Below, one piece after another: positions 15,907 to 23,819 of a stretch of 33,076 bases of DNA. The translations under genes were made by a program, and so were the position numbers. Within the stretch, counting starts at the first letter, position 1, and each line of letters starts with the position of its first letter. The notes under the pieces were generated by a model. That model did not search any database, was not told where the DNA came from, and saw only the letters and a program-made list of their open reading frames with translations. Origin of the DNA: DATKGL01 sp035510455. GTDB taxonomy: Bacteria > Patescibacteriota > Saccharimonadia > Saccharimonadales > UBA4665. The DNA is taken from assembly GCA_035510455.1 (NCBI GenBank), contig DATKHB010000028.1:1-33076 (forward strand). The letters run 5' to 3'.

Positions 15907-16446
15907 CTAGGGTTGAGTTTGCTGTTTGTAGCGATTGATCGATTCTTCGATAACCTTTTTGGCATCATCAACACCGCCCCAACCTAGCACTTTGGTACTG
16001 TTTGGTTTTTTAAGATCTTTGTAGTGATTAAAATGATGCTCTAGCTGTAGCTTCCAGTTGGTCGGTAGATCGTCTAGGCTATTAATAGAATCGCCGGTAT
16101 TTCGATTGTCTGCCGGCACACCAATAATCTTATGGTCCATGTCGCCGTCGTCTTCAAAGTTCATAACGCCTATAAGCTTAGCATTTACGACAACTCCCAT
16201 AGGGATTGGCTCCGCACAGACTATTAAACAATCTAGCTCATCGCCGTCCTCATCTAAAGTGCCTGGGATAAAACCATAGCTCTCTGGCTTAGTAAAGATG
16301 CTCGGTTCGACTCGGTCCAACACAAACAAGGCTCGATGTCGATCATACTCGACCTTTAAGAATGAGCCTTTAGGAATTTCTATAACAGCCGTGAATAATC
16401 CATTTTGGTAATCGCCTGGCTGTAAAGTTTTGTTAAAATCTGTCAT
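15907..16446 (-). CDS. ppa: Inorganic pyrophosphatase, family I
   Basis: The enzyme hydrolyses PPi from biosynthetic reactions, pulling tRNA charging and nucleic acid synthesis forward. The 179-residue protein shows the soluble family I pattern: EIPKGSFLKVEYD, YGFIPGTL, the metal-binding signature DGDELDCLIV, and later DxDHKI and HHFNHYKDLK with K and Y at expected places. The three Asp residues of the signature are intact. Its stop codon lies inside a 12-base palindrome shared with the end of the opposing Nudix gene. AAAGGA stands 12 bases before the ATG as a possible ribosome-binding site. Confidence 0.96.
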   Translation of the reverse strand: MTDFNKTLQPGDYQNGLFTAVIEIPKGSFLKVEYDRHRALFVLDRVEPSIFTKPESYGFIPGTLDEDGDELDCLIVCAEPIPMGVVVNAKLIGVMNFEDDGDMDHKIIGVPADNRNTGDSINSLDDLPTNWKLQLEHHFNHYKDLKKPNSTKVLGWGGVDDAKKVIEESINRYKQQTQP

Positions 16447-16512
16447 TTATTAATCGTCCTTTACTTCAAAATATTACCGCATATTGTAATATCTAGCCAA
16501 TAGTTAATGCTT

Positions 16513-16518
16513 TATACT
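16513..16518 (+). promoter_or_regulatory. -10 box of the flavin reductase gene
   Basis: TATACT ends 8 bases before the ATG at 16527. No Shine-Dalgarno sequence is present. It fits the leaderless layout seen elsewhere in the window. Confidence 0.4.
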
Positions 16519-16526
16519 TAAAAGCC

Positions 16527-17231
16527 ATGAGGGTCTCTCTTGATCACGTAGAGCATTTAACTCCCAGCATCAGGACTTTTTGGTTTAAGCCGGAAAAGCC
16601 AATCAGTTACATAGCTGGGCAATTTATTGAAATGACCTTGCCCCACCCTGACCCGGATGAGCGTGGCATTAAAAGATGGTTCACGCTTAGTAGCTCCCCA
16701 ACCGATGCCCCACTTGTCAGTATAACCACTAAGCTCTCTGATAAAAGCAGTACGTTCAAGCGCGCTCTTTTGAAACTAAAACCTGGAGATGAATTAAATA
16801 TATCTAGCCCTATGGGCGATTTTGTTCTGCCGAAAGATTCTGCCATACCGTTGGTCTTCGTAGCTGGCGGTATCGGCATCACTCCCTTCCACAGCATAAT
16901 AAAATGGCTAACAAAGACCGATCAGGAACGTAATATTACTTTTTTGTATGCCGTCAGTAGTGAACACGAGCTAGTTTTTCAAAAAGAGTTCGAGCATTAT
17001 GGGATGAAACGAATACTAGTTGTTAATAGCCCCGAGGGTGAGTGGGACGGCGAGACCGGCAGACTTAACGGTCAAAGGATCATCGATCTTACCAAGCCAA
17101 GCCCAAAGGACTTTATATATGTATCCGGTCCAGAGCCAATGGTTGAAGCGCTTGGCAACGAGCTAGAAGCTCTAAGTATCAAAAAAGAGAGAGTGGTATC
17201 AGACTTTTTCCCGGGTTACTCGAGTATATAG
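16527..17231 (+). CDS. FNR-like FAD/NAD(P)-binding oxidoreductase
   Basis: The 234-residue protein has the two domains of ferredoxin-NADP reductase-like flavoproteins. The FAD-binding motif is R50-W-F-T-L-S-S (the RxYS family motif, with Phe for Tyr). The NAD(P) domain begins with FVAGGIGITPF (about 111-121) and ends with YVSGPEPMVEAL and DFFPGY. There is no fused [2Fe-2S] domain and no membrane segment, so it needs an external electron partner. Its 3' neighbours on the other strand are thioredoxin reductase and a glutaredoxin, which suggests a redox gene cluster. The physiological acceptor is unknown. Confidence 0.88.
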   Translation: MRVSLDHVEHLTPSIRTFWFKPEKPISYIAGQFIEMTLPHPDPDERGIKRWFTLSSSPTDAPLVSITTKLSDKSSTFKRALLKLKPGDELNISSPMGDFVLPKDSAIPLVFVAGGIGITPFHSIIKWLTKTDQERNITFLYAVSSEHELVFQKEFEHYGMKRILVVNSPEGEWDGETGRLNGQRIIDLTKPSPKDFIYVSGPEPMVEALGNELEALSIKKERVVSDFFPGYSSI

Positions 17232-17237
17232 GGTTTA

Positions 17238-18194
17238 TTAATTGGGTATAGCGTGAGGCTTACCCTCGAGATACTCTCTGATCATTAAAGCGGCCGTGGC
17301 GCCTTCGCCAACGGCGCTGGCAATCTGCATAGTTGCCCCAGAACGAACGTCACCAGCGGCGAACACGCCGCTCATGGCGGTTTCTAAGCGATTATTGGTT
17401 TTTATAAAGCCGATTTGATCAAGTTCAACGCTGCTACCTTGGAGGAATTTTGTATTTGGCTCAAGCCCTACAAACACGAATATTCCATCGGTTGGATATT
17501 CTACCTTTTTGTTTTGGGTTTTATCGGTACCGATTACTTTAACAATCTTGCCATCCTCGCCTATAAACTCGTCGGTTGTAGTGTTAAGATGAACGCTTAC
17601 TTTGTCGGTGTGTTTTTCTCTAAGTTCACGCTGGAGGATCTCGCTGGCTTTTAATGCCTCTCCGCGGACCAATAGGTCGATATGGCTAGCAAAGCGAGTT
17701 AAAAACATTGATTCTTGGACAGCCGAATTGCCGCCGCCGACGACCACCAATCGTTTGTCGCGGTAAAATGCCCCGTCACAGGTGGCGCAATAATGCACTC
17801 CGCGGGCGAAGTATTCTTTTTCTCCGGGTACACCGATTTTTTTATAATCACTGCCGGTAGCTATCAAAACGCTTCGGGCGAACATCTCGCCGCTAGTCGT
17901 TTGGAGCTTTTTACACTTACCTTCATCTTCAATTTTAGTGACTTCTCCGAGCTCTATTTTTGTACCAAAACGTTCTGCTTGTTTACGCAGACCATCGGCT
18001 AGATCCAATCCCGGCGTGCCATTAGGAAATCCCGGGTAGTTGTCCACCCAATCAGTAATAGCCGCTAACCCGCCGACCACTCCTTTTTCAAATAGCAGTG
18101 TATCGATATCTTCACGAGTGGTATAAATAGCCGCCGCTAGCGCTGCGGGGCCAGCCCCAATCATAATTACGTCTGTTGGGTTGTCTTTATTCAT
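17238..18194 (-). CDS. trxB: Thioredoxin reductase
   Basis: The 318-residue flavoprotein passes electrons from NADPH to thioredoxin-type partners. FAD motif IGAGPAALAAA is at the N terminus, the redox-active pair is C136-A-T-C139 in HYCATCDGAF, the NADPH motif is VVVGGGNSAVQES, and the C-terminal FAD block is GVFAAGDVRSG. The length is normal. It lies downstream of the glutaredoxin-like gene on the same strand, separated by 101 bases with a hairpin, so it may be transcribed both from there and from a nearer TACAAT box. Its 3' end is 6 bases from the end of the facing FNR-like gene. Confidence 0.96.
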   Translation of the reverse strand: MNKDNPTDVIMIGAGPAALAAAIYTTREDIDTLLFEKGVVGGLAAITDWVDNYPGFPNGTPGLDLADGLRKQAERFGTKIELGEVTKIEDEGKCKKLQTTSGEMFARSVLIATGSDYKKIGVPGEKEYFARGVHYCATCDGAFYRDKRLVVVGGGNSAVQESMFLTRFASHIDLLVRGEALKASEILQRELREKHTDKVSVHLNTTTDEFIGEDGKIVKVIGTDKTQNKKVEYPTDGIFVFVGLEPNTKFLQGSSVELDQIGFIKTNNRLETAMSGVFAAGDVRSGATMQIASAVGEGATAALMIREYLEGKPHAIPN

Positions 18195-18239
18195 TATCTC
18201 TAGGTGATATTGTAGCTTATTGGATTAGTTAATTTAATA

Positions 18240-18264
18240 GCCAAACCACCAACGCCAGTTTGGC
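18240..18264. terminator. Hairpin between glutaredoxin and trxB, possible weak terminator
   Basis: GCCAAAC (18240-18246) and GTTTGGC (18258-18264) form a 7-base stem with an 11-base loop. Transcripts of the glutaredoxin gene (minus strand) would meet it after the stop and then read TATTAAATT, a poor U-tract. It may attenuate rather than stop transcription into trxB. Confidence 0.3.
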
Positions 18265-18295
18265 GGGCAGATAGCAGTACCGGCATTAATAGTTA

Positions 18296-18544
18296 TTAAC
18301 TAACGGCTGGTGCTAATTTAGCTAGATTATAGCCAACAATTACTTCTCGACTATCATCATGTTTGGTAACGATAGTAACCGGTACGGTCATGGCGCCGCT
18401 TAATTGCATTGCTTCTTGTTGGCGACCGGGTTGCTGATCTAGATTAATCTCTTCGTAGTTATGTCCTTTGGAATTCAGCCACGTCTTTACCATGCCGCAG
18501 TATGCGCAGGTGTTAGTAGTGAAGATAGTTATTTTTTTGACCAT
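18296..18544 (-). CDS. Glutaredoxin/NrdH-type redoxin
   Basis: The 82-residue protein has one thioredoxin-fold domain with the redox-active pair C13-A-Y-C16 after strand 1 (ITIFTTNTCAYC) and the cis-Pro loop TVPVTIV. Size and motif fit glutaredoxin or NrdH redoxins, which reduce ribonucleotide reductase and other disulfides. NrdH proteins are reduced by thioredoxin reductase, and trxB is the next gene on the same strand, so a NrdH-like role is likely but not shown. A strong promoter and a GAGGA sequence 10 bases before the ATG are present. Confidence 0.87.
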   Translation of the reverse strand: MVKKITIFTTNTCAYCGMVKTWLNSKGHNYEEINLDQQPGRQQEAMQLSGAMTVPVTIVTKHDDSREVIVGYNLAKLAPAVS

Positions 18545-18585
18545 ATTTTTAGTGTCCTCTTTGTTATATTTTGCTTCTGCTTTAG

Positions 18586-18614
18586 ATTATATGTGGTGTT
18601 TAAACTTTTATCAA
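18586..18614 (-). promoter_or_regulatory. Strong promoter of the glutaredoxin gene
   Basis: The minus strand reads TTGATA (18614-18609), exactly 17 bases, then TATAAT (18591-18586). The predicted leader of about 35 bases contains GAGGA (18559-18555) as ribosome-binding site. This is the best consensus promoter in the window and, unlike many others here, gives a leader. Confidence 0.65.
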
Positions 18615-18660
18615 TACGCTATATATTGTGTTTTTCTCCACGGTTGTACACAGGTTTTTG

Positions 18661-19191
18661 CTAAGAGCTTATGCTATGAAGAGTAATGTTAAATACTAGA
18701 TTGGCATTAGCGGGTATATTGGAGCCAGATGGGGGACTAGCCCCATAAGCCAGTCCAGCAGGAATCAGCAACTGTCGCTCGCCACCAACGCGCATGCCAG
18801 GTATACCTAACTTCCAGCCTTCGATCACGTTATTTAAACTCAAAGTAGCCGTTTGGCCGGTGTCTAACGAGCTCTGAAAAATAACACCAGTCGCAGCGAT
18901 TGCTCCGGTGTAATCAACGGTTATGGTAGCTCCTGATTTAACTACAGCTCCAGTCCCATTTTTTATATTGACTATCTTAAGAACGGGAACGCTGCTAAGC
19001 GGAGTAAATCCGGCTAGTTTAGTCCCGGCTAACTTAGTCGGAGTGGTGGTGTTATTGTTAGAGGAGTTGCTGCTGTTGGTTGAATCGCTGGAGTGTATTT
19101 CCCATATAACATAAAAACTAAAACCAAATGCGGTTGTAAAGAACACGATAGCCAAAACTAAGGCGAACACCCGATCACGTCTACGAGCCAT
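18661..19191 (-). CDS. Membrane-anchored FKBP-type peptidyl-prolyl isomerase
   Basis: The 176-residue protein starts with a basic MARRRDR, then one membrane helix (about residues 8-31), a low-complexity Ser/Asn/Thr linker (about 34-53), and an FKBP domain from about residue 70 to the end. FKBP landmarks are VDYTGAIAATGVIFQSS, VIEGWKLGIPGMRVGGERQLLIP and LAYGASPPSGSNIPANANLVF. The topology places the isomerase outside the membrane, where it would help fold secreted or surface proteins. The helix could instead be an uncleaved signal peptide. Its start overlaps the end of the Nudix gene upstream by 11 bases. Confidence 0.92.
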   Translation of the reverse strand: MARRRDRVFALVLAIVFFTTAFGFSFYVIWEIHSSDSTNSSNSSNNNTTTPTKLAGTKLAGFTPLSSVPVLKIVNIKNGTGAVVKSGATITVDYTGAIAATGVIFQSSLDTGQTATLSLNNVIEGWKLGIPGMRVGGERQLLIPAGLAYGASPPSGSNIPANANLVFNITLHSISS

Positions 19192-19654
19192 TAATTTCTC
19201 CCCTGTATTTCGTTGGATCGATGGTTAGTGGCTGATCCGGAAAACCATCGCTTACAGCATGAAGTATATATTGTTTAAGTGCTGCCGACAAAAAAGGTGC
19301 TTCCGGTAATTTTTCGATTGGAATCCACTCAATTCTATAGATATTTTTACCTAGTTTGGAAATTTCAGCCTCTGGCGAACTATCTGGCAGTGATGCGTCG
19401 CCCCCAGGGTAATCGCATAGGTATATATGCTGGGTGCCGTAAGGGTCGCCAGGTTCTTCTATAAACACTAATTTATATTTTTGGATCTTTAGACCTGTTT
19501 CTTCGCTAACTTCTCGTACGAGTGCCTGCTCCTTAGATTCGCCGATATCTACTCCGCCGCCAACTAGTGTGTAGTATTGCTCGCCGAATTTGTTACGGTG
19601 CATCACTAGCAGGTTGCCGTTATTGATAATTATTGCCCGAACCGCTGAACGCAT
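19181..19654 (-). CDS. Nudix hydrolase
   Basis: The 157-residue protein carries a full Nudix box beginning GGGVDIGESKEQAL and ending REVSEETGL at about residue 55, with all metal-binding glutamates. The N-terminal RAIIINNGNLLVMHRNKFG fits the first strands of the fold. The substrate is not evident. It is the first gene of a pair with the FKBP gene, which it overlaps by 11 bases, and it has a near-consensus leaderless promoter. Confidence 0.9.
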   Translation of the reverse strand: MRSAVRAIIINNGNLLVMHRNKFGEQYYTLVGGGVDIGESKEQALVREVSEETGLKIQKYKLVFIEEPGDPYGTQHIYLCDYPGGDASLPDSSPEAEISKLGKNIYRIEWIPIEKLPEAPFLSAALKQYILHAVSDGFPDQPLTIDPTKYRGEINGS

Positions 19655-19661
19655 TTTAAAA

Positions 19662-19690
19662 ATTATACCGATCTAGCGACCAAGTGTCAC
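19662..19690 (-). promoter_or_regulatory. Promoter of the Nudix-FKBP pair, leaderless layout
   Basis: The minus strand reads GTGACA (19690-19685), 17 bases, TATAAT (19667-19662), then 7 A/T bases to the ATG at 19654. The -35 matches consensus at 5 of 6 bases and the -10 is perfect. Transcription should begin at the start codon. Confidence 0.65.
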
Positions 19691-19699
19691 TGATTATTT

Positions 19700-22222
19700 T
19701 TATATCCTTACGGCTTTGAACTTAAGCTTAGCCTGGGAGGCAATCTGGTCAAGCAGGTCATTGACCTCCTCGGCAGTCATAGTTTTATCGAACGAAGCGA
19801 TGTCTAGTCTAAGCGTTACCTGTTTATGCGAGGGGTCCTTGTCGGATTGATAAATATCTAGCGGTTCTAGCGTATACCTAACGCTTGTTCCGAGTTTGTC
19901 ATCGATTGTTTCGGTCATTAACTCGTTAAGACCGCGGTAGTCACACTCAGCTGAAACCCGTAGACAGATATCCTGCTCTACCGACGGGAAGCGCGGTAAA
20001 ACTTCGTAGTTCGGTTTAGCGGTTTTATATTTTAGAATTTGCTCGACGCTGAGCTCCGCACCGGCTGTGAATTTAGGTAGTTTAAATTCGCTCCTAACTG
20101 CCGCGCTGAACTCGCCAATTACCCCCAGAAGATCGCCGGAGGGGGTTTTGACTAAGGCCGTTCTAGCTGGCTCAAAAGGAGCCAGACAGGTTATAAGTCT
20201 GGTGTCTTTAGCTTGGTAATTGCCAAGCGGTTCAATAACAAACTTAATACCGAAATGACTTAGCAGGTTATCAGCGTACTTTCTAATCTCATAATAAGCA
20301 GCACCCTGGTAGTTTTGAGTTACAAATTGGTTATCAGCGGCAGCTACCATACCTAACCGATAATCTTCGATTGGTAACTTACTGCCCTCGTCCAGATGGT
20401 CCTTGATGTGAATTGGATTGATCTCAAATAGGGTAAAGTGATCAAAACCAGCCTTAATATTAAGATGAATCTTGTCTAGCAAGCTAGGGACTATACCCTG
20501 ACGGTAATACTGAAGATCTGGGCTGCGGGCGTTATCAATCTCAAATGAATCTTTGGTATCTTGATTGGCTTTTTCGATTAAACTAGACGATACGAAGCTA
20601 TAGCTTAAAACTTCGTTGGCCCCTTTAGACGACAGAAAATTTCTAATATCAGACTTAAGATCAAGCAGCTTATTTCTAGCAACTGGTAGGATTTCACGCT
20701 TGGGGAGTTTGATCGGAAGTTTCTCTAGCCCATACAAACGGCCAACTTCTTCAACTACATCTTCAGGGATAGTTATATCAGTTCGCCAAAAAGGCGGGTC
20801 TACCTTTATCATCGAGCCATCCGCTTTGATGCCAAATTCAACGTTACCAAGAAGTGACTTAACGGTCCCTACGTCTAAGTTTGTGCCCAGCCGCTCGTTA
20901 ATAAGCTCTATTGATACCTTAACTGACGGTTGTTGCTTATATGTAACACTATTGCTATCAACCAGACAGCTTACAGCGCTCGACCTGTGGCTTATTTCGT
21001 TGATTAACTCAATAGTCTTAAAAAGAACCCGGTCATTTTGAAGCGGACTCTGGCCTTTATTAAATCTGGTTACCGCGTCCGTAAATAAACCAAGCGACAT
21101 AGAAGCCCGTCTTATAGAATACATGTCAAATGTGGCGCATTCTAAAACGATATTAGTGGTGCTTCCGTCAATTTCGGTTTCAGCACCGCCCATAACCCCG
21201 GCTACGCCAAGAAGCCCCTTGCTGCTAGCGATCATTATAGTGTTAATCGGCGGCGTTAACGCTTGTCCATTTAAAAGACTAATCTTTTCATTTTTCTGTG
21301 GGAAACGCACCACCAGGCTTGGCTCTTTTTGTTTAGGGTCAAGTGCCTTTAGCTTATCGTAATCGTAAGCGTGCAGCGGCTGACCGGTTAACAGCATCAT
21401 GTAATTAGTAGCGTCCACGATATTATTAATCGGGCGCACCCCTATTCGATTCAAAAATGTTTGAAGAGATAACGGACTGGGTTGGACTTTAACGCTTTCC
21501 ATCACCGCGACCATGAATCTCGGTACCAACTTTGGCAATTTATTGACAACCTTGACGGAAAGACCTTTATTAGTCCTTGGCTTATCAGGGTTTAGATACC
21601 ATTTAGGGGAAATAAAGGCGATATTTTGAATTCCGGCAACTTCTCGGGCGATGCCCAACATACCAAAGCAGTCAGGTCGGTGCGTAAACATCTTGTTTTC
21701 GATATCAACCACAAGATCATCCAGCCGATAAACTTCGCTAAAGAGTTTGCCGGCTCTAATCGGTTCGGTGATATCTAGTAGACCATCATGATTATCGCTA
21801 ATGCCCAGTTCGCGGGCACTGGCTAGCATACCGTTACTTATTTCTCCTCTGATTTCCCTAGCCTCTAAAATAAACGGCTCTTTTTTTACTGAACTAGGGA
21901 CCACTGATCCTGGAGGTATCCAAACGGCTCGCATACCCAATCTGACATTCGGCGCCCCACAAACCACCTGGACCAATTTGTTTGGCAATCGATGGACGCT
22001 CTTTGCCATAGAACCATCATCAACTTCACAAATTTTCAAGTGATTGGAGTTGGGGTGGTTTCGGACTGATGCAACTTTAACGATGTAGATATTTTTATAA
22101 CGCTCGCTTAGATCCTCGATGTCTTCAATTGCTCCCAGTTGAGAGCCGATCTTACCAATCAGATCTTTTTGACCTAGACGAATATCGGTATACTCTTTAA
22201 TCCACGCTAAGCTGACTTTCAT
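19700..22222 (-). CDS. pheT: Phenylalanyl-tRNA synthetase beta subunit
   Basis: The 840-residue protein is the large subunit of the (alpha-beta)2 PheRS. In order it has an N-terminal coiled segment, an EMAP-like tRNA-binding domain (about 40-150, with VVCGAPNVRLGM and NGMLASARELG), the B3/B4 editing domain (around residues 220-380, with NNIVDATNYMMLLTGQPLHAYD), the B5 domain (with DVVEEVGRLYGLEKLP), a catalytic-like module and a C-terminal FDX-ACB anticodon-binding domain (LPRFPSVEQDICLRV). The length is somewhat above the usual 800. Its ATG overlaps the pheS stop by 4 bases. Confidence 0.98.
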   Translation of the reverse strand: MKVSLAWIKEYTDIRLGQKDLIGKIGSQLGAIEDIEDLSERYKNIYIVKVASVRNHPNSNHLKICEVDDGSMAKSVHRLPNKLVQVVCGAPNVRLGMRAVWIPPGSVVPSSVKKEPFILEAREIRGEISNGMLASARELGISDNHDGLLDITEPIRAGKLFSEVYRLDDLVVDIENKMFTHRPDCFGMLGIAREVAGIQNIAFISPKWYLNPDKPRTNKGLSVKVVNKLPKLVPRFMVAVMESVKVQPSPLSLQTFLNRIGVRPINNIVDATNYMMLLTGQPLHAYDYDKLKALDPKQKEPSLVVRFPQKNEKISLLNGQALTPPINTIMIASSKGLLGVAGVMGGAETEIDGSTTNIVLECATFDMYSIRRASMSLGLFTDAVTRFNKGQSPLQNDRVLFKTIELINEISHRSSAVSCLVDSNSVTYKQQPSVKVSIELINERLGTNLDVGTVKSLLGNVEFGIKADGSMIKVDPPFWRTDITIPEDVVEEVGRLYGLEKLPIKLPKREILPVARNKLLDLKSDIRNFLSSKGANEVLSYSFVSSSLIEKANQDTKDSFEIDNARSPDLQYYRQGIVPSLLDKIHLNIKAGFDHFTLFEINPIHIKDHLDEGSKLPIEDYRLGMVAAADNQFVTQNYQGAAYYEIRKYADNLLSHFGIKFVIEPLGNYQAKDTRLITCLAPFEPARTALVKTPSGDLLGVIGEFSAAVRSEFKLPKFTAGAELSVEQILKYKTAKPNYEVLPRFPSVEQDICLRVSAECDYRGLNELMTETIDDKLGTSVRYTLEPLDIYQSDKDPSHKQVTLRLDIASFDKTMTAEEVNDLLDQIASQAKLKFKAVRI

Positions 22223-23262
22223 CGAAATTGCCTCAAAAAGTTTAACTTACCGGCTTCAAAATGCCGAATATCTTCAATGTCGTATTTCATCATTACTAAT
22301 CGGTCGATTCCTCCGCCCCAGGCAAAACCAGAATATTCTTTAGGATCAATCCCGGCTATTTTAAGCACATTAGGGTGAATCATGCCGCAGCCTAGCAGTT
22401 CGATCCAGCCGACGTATGAACAGATGCTGCAGCCGGCCTTATCACAGAAAGGACAAGACAGGGTCAATTCAAAACTTGGTTCAGTAAACGGGAAGTAAAA
22501 AGGCTGTGTTTTTATCTCTAAAGATTTTTGGTAATATTCTTCTAGAAAAGCTTGGAGAGTGGCTATCAGATTGCCGACGTTCACTCCACGATCAACGTAT
22601 ACTCCCTCGAGTTGATAGAAAGTATGCTCGTGCCGAGCATCCAGATCTTCATTGCGAAAAACCCGTCCGGGTATGACCACGGCAATCGGCAGGCCACTTT
22701 TTAGATTAGATTTGTACATTTTAAGAACCCGATTTTGCATAGTGCTGGTATGGGCTGGCGCGATTAAGCCGTCAGCTGTCATAAAGGTATCGTAATCATC
22801 CCGGGCTGGGTGATCCTCTGGGAAATTAAGACTTTCAAACATGTGGTAATCATCGTCAATCTGGCGTGATTCAATAGCCGTAAAACCCATTCGGTAAAAG
22901 ATATCCAGAACATAAGCCAGCTCTATCATCAGTGGATGGCGGGTACCTTCTTCGGGATTCATAAACTGCGGTCTTTTGTCAGCCAACGTATTAATATCAA
23001 ACGGGGCGGTAAGATCTATCGGGGAGACTTCTTCAGTCGGTTGTTTCGATTTATTAACCTGCTTCTCTAAATTTTGTTTTAGCAAATTAGCCTCCCGGCC
23101 AAATTCGGCGCGCTTTTCCCGGGGCATACTTTTTACCTGTTCGTATAGACTCTTAAGCTCCGCCGATCTAAGAACCGAGGATTTTTGATTAGCGGGCAGA
23201 TCTTTAATCTTATGCTCAAGCAATTTAGCGACCCGAGCAATCTCAGAGTTTTGGTAGTTCAT
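22219..23262 (-). CDS. pheS: Phenylalanyl-tRNA synthetase alpha subunit, with Cys4 insertion
   Basis: The 347-residue catalytic subunit charges tRNA-Phe. The N-terminal helical coiled coil (1-75) binds tRNA. Class II motif 2 is visible around GRVFRNEDLDARHEHTFYQ and motif 3 in GFAWGGGIDRLVMMKY. Between PFYFPFTEPSFEL and WIELLGCGMIHPNVL lies a cysteine cluster C270-x2-C273-x4-C278-x2-C281, expected to bind zinc. The E. coli enzyme lacks it, but I recall similar knuckles in PheS of some other bacteria. The start codon is 22 bases from that of the divergent yajQ, with a shared palindromic -10 box between them. Confidence 0.97.
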   Translation of the reverse strand: MNYQNSEIARVAKLLEHKIKDLPANQKSSVLRSAELKSLYEQVKSMPREKRAEFGREANLLKQNLEKQVNKSKQPTEEVSPIDLTAPFDINTLADKRPQFMNPEEGTRHPLMIELAYVLDIFYRMGFTAIESRQIDDDYHMFESLNFPEDHPARDDYDTFMTADGLIAPAHTSTMQNRVLKMYKSNLKSGLPIAVVIPGRVFRNEDLDARHEHTFYQLEGVYVDRGVNVGNLIATLQAFLEEYYQKSLEIKTQPFYFPFTEPSFELTLSCPFCDKAGCSICSYVGWIELLGCGMIHPNVLKIAGIDPKEYSGFAWGGGIDRLVMMKYDIEDIRHFEAGKLNFLRQFR

Positions 23263-23278
23263 TGTTACTGATTATAAT
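23251..23278. promoter_or_regulatory. Bidirectional promoter between pheS and yajQ
   Basis: The perfect palindrome ATTATAAT (23271-23278) gives TATAAT on both strands. On the plus strand it ends 6 bases before the yajQ ATG (23285), with TTGGTA (23251-23256) as a -35 candidate 16 bases upstream, inside pheS. On the minus strand it ends 8 bases before the pheS ATG (23262); no good -35 is seen on that side. Both transcripts would be leaderless. Confidence 0.55.
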
Positions 23279-23284
23279 ACAGGT

Positions 23285-23782
23285 ATGGCTAATTTTTCTT
23301 TTGATGTCGTTAGTGACTATGATAAGTCAGAAATTAATAACGTTTTCGATCAAACGCGCCGAGAAATTCAAAATCGGTATGATTTCAAAAACACACCGGC
23401 AGCGATTGAATGGATAGGCGCTGATAAGGCGGGATTAAAGGTGTTGGGAAATAGCGATTGGCAGATTGAAGCAGTGATTGACATTATTCGGAAAAAATTG
23501 GCAGTTAGGGGTCTCGATCAAAAAGTTTTGGATTTATCGTCTAGCCCTGTAAGCAGCAACCTAGTTGTTACTAAGGAAGTCCTGTTTAAGAAAGGACTGG
23601 GCAGCGAGGCCGCAAAAAAGATAACTACGCTTATCCGTCAGGAACACCCTAAAGCAAAGACCCAGATCCAAGGTGAAGAAATAAGAGTGACGAGCAACAA
23701 TAAAGACGAGCTACAAAGCGTTATAACGCTACTTAGAAAACAGCCATACGATTTCGCTATTCAATTCACTAACTACCGCTAA
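23285..23782 (+). CDS. yajQ: YajQ family nucleotide-binding protein (UPF0234)
   Basis: The 165-residue protein matches YajQ along its length: it starts ANFSFDVVSDYDKSEINNVF, has NRYDFKN, then LDLSSSPVSSNLV, KEVLFKKGL and ends KQPYDFAIQFTNYR. YajQ proteins have two ferredoxin-like domains and bind RNA or nucleotides. In Xanthomonas a YajQ protein binds cyclic di-GMP and acts with a transcription factor. The role here is unknown. It is a single gene between the pheS promoter and the glycosidase. Confidence 0.95.
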   Translation: MANFSFDVVSDYDKSEINNVFDQTRREIQNRYDFKNTPAAIEWIGADKAGLKVLGNSDWQIEAVIDIIRKKLAVRGLDQKVLDLSSSPVSSNLVVTKEVLFKKGLGSEAAKKITTLIRQEHPKAKTQIQGEEIRVTSNNKDELQSVITLLRKQPYDFAIQFTNYR

Positions 23783-23800
23783 CTAAACTTACAAGTAATA

Positions 23801-23806
23801 TATAAT
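23801..23806 (+). promoter_or_regulatory. -10 box of the glycosidase gene
   Basis: TATAAT ends 13 bases before the ATG at 23820, giving a leader of about 6-7 bases. A start-stop pair ATGTAG (23811-23816) lies at the predicted transcription start and is probably not translated. No strong -35 box is seen. Confidence 0.4.
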
Positions 23807-23819
23807 GCTTATGTAGATT

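Noticed and set aside
15903..15914. Palindrome AACCCTAGGGTT as a bidirectional terminator
   Set aside because: There is no loop and no adjacent T-run, so a stable terminator hairpin is unlikely.
20616..21041. 141-codon plus-strand open frame inside pheT
   Set aside because: Antisense shadow of pheT; the sequence is Ser/Leu-rich low-information and has no recognisable motif.
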